From Pseudomonadota bacterium (lineage in GTDB: Bacteria > Pseudomonadota > Gammaproteobacteria > Burkholderiales > Burkholderiaceae_F), in the NCBI GenBank assembly GCA_023443095.1, contig JAEZVV010000075.1, positions 1-7,149 on the forward strand: a stretch of 7,149 bases of DNA. Reading direction: 5' to 3'. The notes beneath the pieces were generated by a model. The model saw only the letters and a list, made by a program, of their open reading frames with translations, was not told the DNA's origin and searched no databases. Within the stretch, counting starts at the first letter, position 1. Every line of letters starts with the position of its first letter. Made by a program: the position numbers and the translations under genes. Below are positions 1 through 7,077 of this stretch, in pieces.

Positions 1-225
1 CGTCTGGCCGGTGCCGATCCGCTCGAGCTCGGCGCGCCACCACAACAGCTTGGCCTGCGCCACGGTCGGGTCGCTTGCCTGGCTGGGCACCGATTCGACT
101 TCGCGCGCATAGGCGCCCAGCGCCAGCAGGGCGCGGCGGGGCAGGGCGGGCAGAAATACGGTGGCGTAGTGCAGGCTGGCGCCGCGCGCCGCGGCCTGAG
201 CCTGGCAGTAAGCGTCGGGAGACAT
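1..225 (-). CDS. Squalene/phytoene synthase family protein, N-terminal part (HpnD/HpnC-like), cut by window edge
   Basis: The minus strand reads open from an ATG at 225-223 down to base 1, giving 75 codons with no stop. The start MSPDAYCQ, the following FLP, the segment AYAREVES and the later SDPTVAQAKLLWWRAELERI match the N-terminus of trans-isoprenyl-diphosphate synthases of the squalene/phytoene (HpnC/HpnD) family, which join two prenyl diphosphates head to head for hopanoid or carotenoid precursors in the cytoplasm. The oddity is the first aspartate-rich motif: family members normally read close to R-x-V-D-D-x-V-D-E, while here residues 41-49 read REVESVPSQ, so the metal-binding aspartates are missing. 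This suggests a diverged paralogue that may not have the classical activity. The start is chosen by family similarity; no clear Shine-Dalgarno sequence precedes it. The gene is divergent from the tRNA-Leu/tig unit. Family assignment is fairly sure, the exact function is not. Confidence 0.72.
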   Translation of the reverse strand, partial: MSPDAYCQAQAAARGASLHYATVFLPALPRRALLALGAYAREVESVPSQASDPTVAQAKLLWWRAELERIGTGQT

Positions 226-321
226 GAGCTGGGGCGGTCCGGCAGGAGGGGAAAACACTCGGCAAATCGAGAGTCCCGCAGTCTATCAAGCTGCGGGCGG
301 GCGACGGCGGCCTCATTCCAT

Positions 322-327
322 TAGAAT
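322..327 (+). promoter_or_regulatory. Possible -10 box for tRNA-Leu (TAGAAT)
   Basis: TAGAAT matches five of six bases of the sigma-70 -10 consensus and lies 41 bases before the tRNA-Leu gene, a plausible distance for a short 5' leader removed by RNase P. No convincing -35 hexamer is visible 16-18 bases upstream (that stretch is G/C only), so the call is tentative. The rest of the 226-368 spacer shows no open reading frame or strong hairpin that I can defend; it must also hold the start signals of the divergent minus-strand gene. Confidence 0.35.
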
Positions 328-368
328 CCGACGTTTCGCGGTGATCGCTGCCTGCCGCGACACTCGCC

Positions 369-455
369 GCGGGGGTGGCGAAATTGGTAGACGCACCAGG
401 TTTAGGTCCTGACGCCTTCACCGGCGTGCCGGTTCGAGTCCGGCCCTCCGCACCA
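369..455 (+). tRNA. tRNA-Leu, anticodon UAG
   Basis: This is a complete 87-base class II tRNA with encoded CCA. The acceptor stem GCGGGGG (369-375) pairs with CCTCCGC (445-451) with one G-U; the discriminator is A452 and CCA ends at 455. The anticodon loop TTTAGGT (401-407) gives anticodon TAG at 403-405, so it reads CUA and, by wobble or modification, other CUN codons. The long variable arm, ACGCC paired with GGCGT, is the leucine hallmark together with A73. The T arm is GCCGG-TTCGAGT-CCGGC. The anticodon stem has four clear pairs; its outer position is a C-A mismatch, the A instead being able to pair in the variable arm. It sits 52 bases before tig with no terminator between, so it is probably transcribed as part of the tig leader. 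Confidence 0.97.
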
Positions 456-507
456 AAGATTTACTTGCCGCTGCACTGACGTTGCGGCTCCACCTGCTGA
501 CAAGACA

Positions 508-1812
508 ATGACTCAGACTGAAACGCTGGGCGCGCTGGAGCGCCGCATCGACCTGGCCGTGGCCGCTGACGAGATGAAGAAGGAAGTGGCCAAGCGCCTC
601 GCCAAGCTCTCGCGCACCGTCAAGATGCCGGGCTTCCGCCCCGGCAAGGTGCCGATGAAGATGGTTGAAGCCAGCTACGGCCCGCAGGTCGAAAACGAGG
701 TCCTCAATGACCTGATCGGCAATGCCTTCGTCAAGGCAGTGTCGGAAGCCAAGCTGCGCGTTGCCGGTGCCCCGCGCGTCGAACCCAAGGAAGCGGCCGA
801 AGGCGCAACCGAGTTCGGCTTCACCGCGACTTTCGAGGTTTATCCCGAAATCGCCGTGCCGGACCTGTCCGCGGTCGAGATCAAGCGCGCCACCTGCCCG
901 GTGGGTGAGGCCGAAGTCGACGCGACCCTCGAGATCATGCGCAAGCAGCGCGCCACCTACGAACTGGTCGAGCGCGCCGCCGGCGACACCGACCAGGTGA
1001 CGCTCGACTTCAAGGGCATGCTCGACGGCGTGGCCTTCCAGGGCGGTACCGCCGAAGGCTTCTCCTTTGTGCTGGGTGCCGGTCGCATGCTGCCCGAGTT
1101 TGAGGAAGCCGTGCGCGGCCTGCGCGCGGGCGAGTCCAAGACCTTCCCGCTGACCTTCCCGAACGATTACGGCTCGGCCGAACTCGCGGGCAAGACGGTC
1201 GAGTTCACGGCCACCGTGACCAAGGTCGAGAAGCAGGCGCTGCCGGCGGTCGACGCCGAGTTCGCCAAGTCGCTCGGCATCGCCGACGGCGAGGTCGAGA
1301 AGATGCGCGCCGAGATTCGCAGCAACCTCGAGCGCGAAGTGGAATCGCGCCTGAAGGCCCGCACCAAGGAAGCGGCGATGGACGCGCTGGTCGCGACCGC
1401 GCAGTTCGACCTGCCCAAGGCGCTGATCGCCGAAGACCAGCAGCGTCTGGTCGAGATGGCCCGCGCCGACATGGCTTCGCGCGGCATGGACGTCAAGAAC
1501 GCCCCCATCCCGGCCGAGCTGTTTGCCGCCCAGGCCGAGCGCCGCGTGCGTCTGGGCCTGCTGGTGGGCGAACTGGTCGCCAAGGAGAGCCTGACCGTCA
1601 AGCCGGATCAGATCCGCAAGCTGGTCGAAGACATGGCGCAGAGCTACGAGCGGCCGCAGGAAGTGATCAACTGGTACCTGTCGGATCGCAAGCGAGTGGC
1701 AGAACTCGAGGCCGTGGCGCTCGAAAACAACGTGGTGGACTGGGCGCTTTCCAAGGCCAAGGCCGTCGACGCTCCGGTGGCGTTTGACGAGCTGATGGGC
1801 CGCAACCAGTAA
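508..1812 (+). CDS. tig: Trigger factor, ribosome-associated chaperone and peptidyl-prolyl isomerase
   Basis: The 434-residue product is close to the 432 residues of the E. coli protein. Trigger factor docks at the ribosomal exit tunnel and shields emerging chains. The N-terminal ribosome-binding domain (about 1-115) carries the signature GFRPGKVP at residues 42-49. The FKBP-type isomerase domain spans about 160-240 (VTLDFKGMLDG, then FVLGAGRMLPEFEEAVRG and FPNDYG). The remaining helical C-terminal domain provides the chaperone arms and includes the conserved run AERRVRLGLLVGELV and the final FDELMGRNQ. The start MTQTETLGALERR aligns with the usual N-terminus, although only a weak purine stretch precedes it. 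The gene heads a close series with clpP (37-base gap) and clpX, a typical proteobacterial order, and follows tRNA-Leu without a visible promoter in between. Confidence 0.97.
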   Translation: MTQTETLGALERRIDLAVAADEMKKEVAKRLAKLSRTVKMPGFRPGKVPMKMVEASYGPQVENEVLNDLIGNAFVKAVSEAKLRVAGAPRVEPKEAAEGATEFGFTATFEVYPEIAVPDLSAVEIKRATCPVGEAEVDATLEIMRKQRATYELVERAAGDTDQVTLDFKGMLDGVAFQGGTAEGFSFVLGAGRMLPEFEEAVRGLRAGESKTFPLTFPNDYGSAELAGKTVEFTATVTKVEKQALPAVDAEFAKSLGIADGEVEKMRAEIRSNLEREVESRLKARTKEAAMDALVATAQFDLPKALIAEDQQRLVEMARADMASRGMDVKNAPIPAELFAAQAERRVRLGLLVGELVAKESLTVKPDQIRKLVEDMAQSYERPQEVINWYLSDRKRVAELEAVALENNVVDWALSKAKAVDAPVAFDELMGRNQ

Positions 1813-1849
1813 GCTGCTGATCTGGACTATCCGAACGAGGAACTGGAGC

Positions 1850-2458
1850 ATGGACCCGCAAGCCCTTGGCATGGTGCCCATCGTTATCGAGCAGAGCGGT
1901 CGTGGCGAACGCGCCTACGACATCTACTCGCGTCTGCTGCGTGACCGGGTGATCTTCCTGGTCGGTCCGGTGACCGACCAGACCGCCAACCTGGTGGTGG
2001 CCCAGCTCCTCTTCCTTGAATCGGAGAATCCGGACAAGGACATCGCCCTCTACATCAACTCGCCGGGCGGATCGGTGTACGCAGGCATGGCGATCTACGA
2101 CACCATGCAGTTCATCAAGCCGCAGGTCTCGACGATCTGCGTCGGCATGGCCGCGAGCATGGGCGCCTTCCTTCTTGCCGCCGGCGAGAAAGGCAAGCGT
2201 TTCGCCCTGCCCAACTCGCGCATCATGATTCACCAGCCTTCGGGCGGATCGCAGGGCCAGGCCTCGGACATCGAGATCCAGGCGCGCGAGATCCTCGACC
2301 TGCGGTCGCGACTCAACAAGATCCTGGCGGAACGTACCGGCCAGACGATAGAAACGATCGAACGCGACACGGATCGCGACAACTTCATGTCCGCAGACGA
2401 TGCGGTAAATTACGGACTGATCGACAAGATCTTCGTCAAGCGCGGCGAAGCCGCCTGA
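1850..2458 (+). CDS. clpP: ATP-dependent Clp protease proteolytic subunit
   Basis: This 202-residue serine peptidase (family S14) forms a double heptameric ring in which proteins unfolded by ClpX or ClpA are cut into peptides. The catalytic triad is intact: S103 in GMAASMGAF, H128 in MIHQPSGG and D177 in DRDNFM, with the same spacing as in E. coli (25 and 49 residues). SPGGSVYAGM at 71-80 is the conserved oxyanion-region segment. Aligned with the processed E. coli protein, only about six residues (MDPQAL) precede the mature GMVPIVIEQ start, so the propeptide is short. The start is supported by GAGGA at 1837-1841, eight bases before the ATG. The gene lies 37 bases after tig and 22 bases before clpX, so all three are likely co-transcribed. 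Confidence 0.98.
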   Translation: MDPQALGMVPIVIEQSGRGERAYDIYSRLLRDRVIFLVGPVTDQTANLVVAQLLFLESENPDKDIALYINSPGGSVYAGMAIYDTMQFIKPQVSTICVGMAASMGAFLLAAGEKGKRFALPNSRIMIHQPSGGSQGQASDIEIQAREILDLRSRLNKILAERTGQTIETIERDTDRDNFMSADDAVNYGLIDKIFVKRGEAA

Positions 2459-2480
2459 CGCACCAGGGAACGAGCACACG

Positions 2481-3752
<1,272 letters not shown>

Positions 3753-3789
3753 TCGGCGCGATCCTCGTATTGCCCCCTTCTGCTAGAGT

Positions 3790-3816
3790 GATCCGCGGGC
3801 GGTTCGCCCGCGGATC
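3790..3816 (+). other. Perfect 12-bp GC-rich hairpin after clpX, no U-tract
   Basis: GATCCGCGGGCG (3790-3801) and CGCCCGCGGATC (3805-3816) are exact reverse complements around a GTT loop. As RNA this is very stable, but it is followed by TTGCAATCT rather than a run of T, so it does not meet the usual form of an intrinsic terminator. It could mark or protect the 3' end of the tig-clpP-clpX mRNA, cause partial termination, or be a DNA operator. An extended -10-like sequence, TGC-TAGAGT (3781-3789), abuts it on the left, and the sigma-32-like -35 box begins at its last base. Confidence 0.6.
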
Positions 3817-3842
3817 TTGCAATCTGCCGGCGCACCCCCACC
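3816..3842 (+). promoter_or_regulatory. Candidate sigma-32 (RpoH) heat-shock promoter for lon
   Basis: CTTGCAA (3816-3822), a 13-base spacer and CCCCACC (3836-3842) resemble the sigma-32 consensus CTTGAAA / CCCCATnT: six of seven bases match in the -35 element and the run CCCCA matches in the -10. The predicted transcription start near 3849 gives a leader of about 28 bases with AGGA at 3867-3870 before the lon ATG. Lon is a classical heat-shock gene in E. coli, so the location fits. This is a by-eye match, not a scored one. Confidence 0.5.
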
Positions 3843-3876
3843 TGCGCACTCGGTACCCTAATTCCCAGGACATCCC

Positions 3877-6294
3877 ATGACGACCACTCTGCTTCCGTCG
3901 GAATCGATCACGTTGCCGCTGCTGCCGCTGCGCGACGTGGTTGTTTTCCCGCACATGGTGATTCCGCTCTTTGTTGGTCGGCCCAAGTCGATCAAGGCGC
4001 TAGAAGCCGCCATGGAATCGGGCAAGAGCATCATGCTCGTGGCCCAGAAAAACGCAGCCAAGGACGAGCCGACTGCCGAGGATATGTACGAACTCGGCTG
4101 CGTCGCCAACATCCTGCAGATGCTGAAGCTGCCCGACGGCACCGTGAAGGTGCTGGTCGAAGGGGCTCAGCGCGCGCGTATTGATGCCATCGAAGACGGC
4201 CCCGACCACTTCTCTGCCGAAGTGATGCCGCAACCGGCCGACGGTCCGGCAGGCGCCGAAGTCGAGGCCCTGCGCCGGGCGCTGGTGGCGCAGTTCGACC
4301 AATACGTCAAGCTCAACAAGAAAATCCCGGCCGAGATCCTGACCTCGATCGCCGGCATCGACGACGCCGGTCGCCTGGCTGACACCATCGCCGCTCACCT
4401 GCCGCTCAAGCTTGAGCAGAAGCAGCGCATTCTCGAGATGGCGGGCGTCAGCGAGCGGCTGGAAAGCCTGCTCGCCCAGCTCGAAGCCGAGATCGACATC
4501 CTGCAGGTGGAAAAGCGCATCCGCGGGCGCGTCAAGCGCCAGATGGAAAAGAGCCAGCGCGAGTATTACCTGAACGAGCAGGTCAAGGCGATCCAGAAGG
4601 AACTGGGTGAGGGCGAAGACGGCGCCGATCTCGAAGAGGTCGAGAAGAAGATCAAGGCCGCCCGCATGCCCAAGGCCGCGCTCGAGAAAGCCCAGGCCGA
4701 ACTTAAGAAGCTCAAGCTGATGTCGCCGATGTCGGCCGAGGCGACTGTGGTGCGCAACTACCTCGACATCCTGGCCGGCCTGCCTTGGAAGAAGCGCAGC
4801 AAGATCAATACCGACCTCGCGCACGCCGAAGAGGTGCTCGAGGATGACCACTACGGTCTCGAGAAGGTCAAGGAGCGCATCCTTGAGTACCTCGCGGTCC
4901 AGCAGCGCGTCGACAAGGTCAAAGCGCCGATTCTGTGCCTGGTCGGCCCCCCCGGTGTGGGCAAGACCTCGCTCGGGCAGTCGATCGCCAAGGCGACCAA
5001 CCGCAAGTTCGTCCGCATGGCCTTGGGTGGCGTGCGCGACGAAGCCGAGATCCGCGGCCACCGGCGCACCTACATCGGTTCGATGCCGGGCAAGATTCTG
5101 CAGAGCCTGCAGAAGGTCAGCGTGCGCAACCCGCTCTTCCTGCTCGACGAAGTCGACAAGATGGGCATGGACTTCCGCGGCGATCCGGCTTCGGCTCTGC
5201 TTGAGGTGCTCGACCCCGAACAGAACCACACTTTTCAGGACCACTACGTCGAGGTCGACTTCGATTTGTCGGACGTGATGTTCGTTGCCACCAGCAACAC
5301 GATGAACATCCCGCCGGCCCTGCTCGACCGGATGGAAGTCATCCGCTTGTCCGGCTACACCGAGGAAGAGAAGGTCAATATCGCTCTCAACCACCTGCTG
5401 CCCAAGCAGATGAAGGCCAATGGCCTGAAGGCGGGCGAGCTGACGGTGGCCGAAAGCGCGGTGCGCGACATCATCCGCTACTACTCGCGCGAAGCGGGTG
5501 TGCGTGCGCTCGAGCGCGAGATCAGCAAGATCTGCCGCAAGGTTGTCAAGCAGTTGCTGCTGACCAAGGGTGAGGCTGAAAAGTCGGTGACGGTCTCGGC
5601 CGAGAACCTGGACAAGTTCCTTGGCGTTCGCCGCTACACCTTTGGCGTGGCCGAGAAGGAAGACCAGGTCGGCCAGGTCACGGGTCTGGCCTGGACCGAG
5701 GTCGGCGGCGACCTGCTGACGATCGAGGTGGCGACCATGCCGGGCAAGGGCAATGTGCAGCGCACCGGCTCGCTCGGCGACGTGATGAAGGAATCGGTCG
5801 AAGCCGCCCGTTCGGTGGTCCGTGCTCGCGCCAAGCGCCTCGGCATCAAAGGCGACGTATTCGAAAAGACCGACCTGCACGTGCACTTCCCGGAAGGTGC
5901 GACGCCCAAGGACGGCCCGTCCGCGGGTGGGGCGATCACTACCGCGTTTGTGTCGGCGCTGACCGGGATTCCGGTGCGCGCCGACGTGGCCATGACGGGG
6001 GAGATCACGCTGCGCGGTGAAATTCTCGCGATCGGTGGTCTCAAGGAGAAGCTCCTCGCGGCTTTGCGGGGCGGGATCAAGACGGTCCTGATTCCTGAGG
6101 AAAACGTTAAGGATCTGGCCGAGATCCCAGACATCGTCAAGAGCCAGCTTGAGATCGTTCCGGTGAAGTGGATCGACAAGGTGCTCGAGGTTGCGCTGCA
6201 ACGCCAGCCCGTGCCTTTGACCGAGGAGGAAGCGGCCGTGACCGAAGCCAAGCCGGTGTCGCCGGTAGCGGCGACCGAGTTGCTCAAGCACTAG
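3877..6294 (+). CDS. lon: Lon, ATP-dependent serine protease (La)
   Basis: The 805-residue homohexameric AAA+ protease degrades misfolded and short-lived regulatory proteins in the cytoplasm. The N-terminal substrate-binding domain (about 12-205) begins with LPLLPLRDVVVFPHMVIPLFVGR-like residues, followed by a coiled-coil region (about 210-285, containing KRQMEKSQREYYLNEQ). The ATPase has Walker A GPPGVGKT (357-364) and Walker B FLLDEVDK (421-428), with conserved GGVRDEAEIRGHRRTYIGS at 384-402. The C-terminal protease domain has the Ser-Lys dyad: S682 in PKDGPSAG and K725 in GGLKEK, 43 residues apart as in E. coli S679/K722. The tail after about residue 780 (TEEEAAVTEAKPVSPVAA) is a low-complexity, variable extension. 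AGGA at 3867-3870, six bases from the ATG, supports the start. It is separated from clpX by 124 bases with its own likely heat-shock promoter. Confidence 0.98.
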   Translation: MTTTLLPSESITLPLLPLRDVVVFPHMVIPLFVGRPKSIKALEAAMESGKSIMLVAQKNAAKDEPTAEDMYELGCVANILQMLKLPDGTVKVLVEGAQRARIDAIEDGPDHFSAEVMPQPADGPAGAEVEALRRALVAQFDQYVKLNKKIPAEILTSIAGIDDAGRLADTIAAHLPLKLEQKQRILEMAGVSERLESLLAQLEAEIDILQVEKRIRGRVKRQMEKSQREYYLNEQVKAIQKELGEGEDGADLEEVEKKIKAARMPKAALEKAQAELKKLKLMSPMSAEATVVRNYLDILAGLPWKKRSKINTDLAHAEEVLEDDHYGLEKVKERILEYLAVQQRVDKVKAPILCLVGPPGVGKTSLGQSIAKATNRKFVRMALGGVRDEAEIRGHRRTYIGSMPGKILQSLQKVSVRNPLFLLDEVDKMGMDFRGDPASALLEVLDPEQNHTFQDHYVEVDFDLSDVMFVATSNTMNIPPALLDRMEVIRLSGYTEEEKVNIALNHLLPKQMKANGLKAGELTVAESAVRDIIRYYSREAGVRALEREISKICRKVVKQLLLTKGEAEKSVTVSAENLDKFLGVRRYTFGVAEKEDQVGQVTGLAWTEVGGDLLTIEVATMPGKGNVQRTGSLGDVMKESVEAARSVVRARAKRLGIKGDVFEKTDLHVHFPEGATPKDGPSAGGAITTAFVSALTGIPVRADVAMTGEITLRGEILAIGGLKEKLLAALRGGIKTVLIPEENVKDLAEIPDIVKSQLEIVPVKWIDKVLEVALQRQPVPLTEEEAAVTEAKPVSPVAATELLKH

Positions 6295-6363
6295 GTCGGC
6301 GCAAACCCGCATCGAGCGTGGAATCGCGCTGCTTGACCAAGCGCAGGCAGCCGGTTCTTTCGC

Positions 6364-6392
6364 TTGACACCCCTCGGGGTGCGAGGTTGAAT
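6364..6392 (+). promoter_or_regulatory. Sigma-70-like promoter in the lon-hupB gap
   Basis: A perfect -35 hexamer TTGACA (6364-6369) is followed after 17 bases by TTGAAT (6387-6392), a four-of-six match to the -10 consensus. Transcription would start near 6399. The spacer holds the dyad CACCCC-TC-GGGGTG (6368-6381), which overlaps the end of the -35 box. It is the best promoter candidate for hupB, but an intrinsic terminator lies between it and the gene. Confidence 0.5.
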
Positions 6393-6398
6393 ACGTTC

Positions 6399-6417
6399 AT
6401 GCAGTAGCGATCTGCAT
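6399..6417 (+). other. Small leader hairpin upstream of the hupB-region terminator
   Basis: ATGCAG (6399-6404) pairs with CTGCAT (6412-6417) around a seven-base loop. It begins at about the predicted transcription start of the 6364-6392 promoter and ends five bases before the terminator stem, so a short transcript from that promoter would consist of two consecutive hairpins. Whether this hairpin has a role is not shown by the sequence. Confidence 0.35.
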
Positions 6418-6421
6418 TTAT

Positions 6422-6450
6422 GCGCGGCGTCCGATGGCGCCGCGCTTTTT
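6422..6450 (+). terminator. Strong intrinsic terminator between lon and hupB
   Basis: GCGCGGCGTC (6422-6431) pairs with GGCGCCGCGC (6436-6445), ten pairs including one U-G, around a CGAT loop, and is followed directly by TTTTT (6446-6450) and CTTC. This is the standard form of a rho-independent terminator. It lies 127 bases after the lon stop and 45 bases before the hupB start, so it can end lon transcripts; it would also stop, at least partly, transcripts from the promoter at 6364-6392. Confidence 0.85.
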
Positions 6451-6495
6451 CTTCAAACGAAAACCGCAAGCAAGCTAGACGCAGAGGGGGTAAAT

Positions 6496-6768
6496 GTGAA
6501 CAAGTCCGAACTGATCGAGGTCATCGCCAAGGATGCCGACATTTCCAAGGCCGCTGCCGGCCGCGCGCTCGACAGCGCCATCGCTGCCGTGACGAAGTCG
6601 CTGAAGAAAGGCGACGACGTGACGCTGGTGGGCTTCGGCACGTTCTCGGTGGGCAAGCGCGCTGCGCGCACCGGGCGCAATCCGCAAACCGGAGAGACCA
6701 TCAAGATCAAGGCCGCGAAGGTTCCGAAGTTCCGCGCTGGCAAAGCTTTGAAAGATGCTGTAAACTAA
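6496..6768 (+). CDS. hupB: DNA-binding protein HU-beta
   Basis: The 90-residue product has exactly the length of E. coli HupB and ends in the same FRAGKALKDAVN. HU is a small dimeric nucleoid protein that bends DNA with little sequence preference. The N-terminal helices (MNKSELIEVIAKDADISKA) form the dimer body, GFGTF lies at 46-50, and the flexible DNA-gripping arm carries RTGRNPQTGE at 58-67 with the intercalating proline P63 of RNP. The start is GTG at 6496, preceded by the strong Shine-Dalgarno GAGGGGG (6484-6490). An ATG overlaps at 6494-6496 but is out of frame. The lon-hupB order is the same as in E. coli. No terminator follows, so read-through into tRNA-Val is possible. Confidence 0.98.
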   Translation: MNKSELIEVIAKDADISKAAAGRALDSAIAAVTKSLKKGDDVTLVGFGTFSVGKRAARTGRNPQTGETIKIKAAKVPKFRAGKALKDAVN

Positions 6769-6777
6769 CGCTTCTGT

Positions 6778-6805
6778 TTGATGCTGACGCCGACGAGATG
6801 ACAAT
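6778..6805 (+). promoter_or_regulatory. Weak possible promoter for the tRNA-Val/tRNA-Asp genes
   Basis: TTGATG (6778-6783) and GACAAT (6800-6805), 16 bases apart, each match four of six consensus bases. Transcription would start about 6812, some 24 bases before tRNA-Val. It is the only pair of hexamers I could find in the 67-base hupB to tRNA-Val gap; co-transcription from hupB is the alternative. Confidence 0.3.
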
Positions 6806-6835
6806 CGACGGATTCGGTGAAGCGCCAGGTGCTTT

Positions 6836-6911
6836 GGGTGCTTAGCTCAGTTGGTAGAGCGGCGCCTTTACACGGCGTAGGTCGGGAGTTCGAGACTCTC
6901 AGCACCCACCA
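6836..6911 (+). tRNA. tRNA-Val, anticodon UAC
   Basis: A complete 76-base tRNA with encoded CCA. The acceptor GGGTGCT (6836-6842) pairs with AGCACCC (6901-6907), the discriminator is A6908. The anticodon stem GCGCC/GGCGT (one G-U) encloses the loop TTTACAC, with anticodon TAC at 6869-6871. The T arm is GGGAG-TTCGAGA-CTCTC. It lies 67 bases after hupB and 26 bases before tRNA-Asp, so it is likely made as one precursor with the latter. Confidence 0.97.
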
Positions 6912-6937
6912 ATAGCATCAAGAAGAGTTTGCAGTGT

Positions 6938-7014
6938 GGAGTGGTAGTTCAGTTGGTTAGAATACCGGCCTGTCACGCCGGGGGTCGCGGGTTCGAGTCC
7001 CGTCCACTCCGCCA
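6938..7014 (+). tRNA. tRNA-Asp, anticodon GUC (first copy)
   Basis: A complete 77-base tRNA with encoded CCA. The acceptor GGAGTGG (6938-6944) pairs with CCACTCC (7004-7010), the discriminator is G7011. The anticodon stem CCGGC/GCCGG encloses CTGTCAC, with anticodon GTC at 6972-6974. The T arm GCGGG-TTCGAGT-CCCGT is regular apart from a G-U pair. The 26-base gap to tRNA-Val is too short for a separate promoter. A terminator-like hairpin begins 11 bases after the CCA. Confidence 0.97.
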
Positions 7015-7024
7015 GTGATAAAAG

Positions 7025-7047
7025 AGGCGAACTGCGGTTCGCCTTTT
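7025..7047 (+). terminator. Terminator-like hairpin between the two tRNA-Asp genes
   Basis: AGGCGAAC (7025-7032) pairs perfectly with GTTCGCCT (7037-7044) around TGCG and is followed by TTT and then CATTT; with the base before it the T run is four long. It should act as an intrinsic terminator of moderate strength for the tRNA-Val/tRNA-Asp transcript. The second tRNA-Asp starts only 30 bases further on. Confidence 0.7.
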
Positions 7048-7077
7048 CATTTCGGTTTGCGTTTTTGTCAGTGTTTT

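Noticed and set aside
224..412. Possible small plus-strand protein of 62 residues before and into tRNA-Leu
   Set aside because: It ends inside the tRNA, begins at the divergent gene's start codon, and its Arg/Gly-rich sequence matches nothing I know.
463..500. Sigma-32-like site before tig (CTTGCCG and CTCCACC)
   Set aside because: The spacing is about 17 bases rather than 11-16 and the second element lacks CCCCAT, so it is not convincing.
418..1881. Open reading frame of 487 codons on the minus strand opposite tig, with part of tRNA-Leu
   Set aside because: It runs through the tRNA gene and the whole of tig, with antisense-type composition and no family resemblance.
4000..6312. Open reading frame of 770 codons on the minus strand opposite lon
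   Set aside because: It is a product of GC-rich third positions in lon; the predicted protein is rich in His, Arg, Leu and Asp in the manner of antisense translations, has no recognisable domain, and lon itself is beyond doubt.
6318..6352. Inverted repeat after lon (GCTTG-AC-CAAGC) as lon terminator
   Set aside because: The loop is only two bases, the stem is short and no T-run follows; the structure at 6422-6450 is a far better terminator.
6828..6843. Short direct repeat GGTGCTT at the 5' end of tRNA-Val
   Set aside because: Seven bases with a nine-base period could arise by chance; an alternative pairing with the acceptor 3' strand is possible but nothing else supports a function.
6420..6845. 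Plus-strand open frame of 141 codons over hupB in another frame
   Set aside because: It starts in the terminator stem and overlaps all of hupB; it is a frame shadow of a conserved gene.
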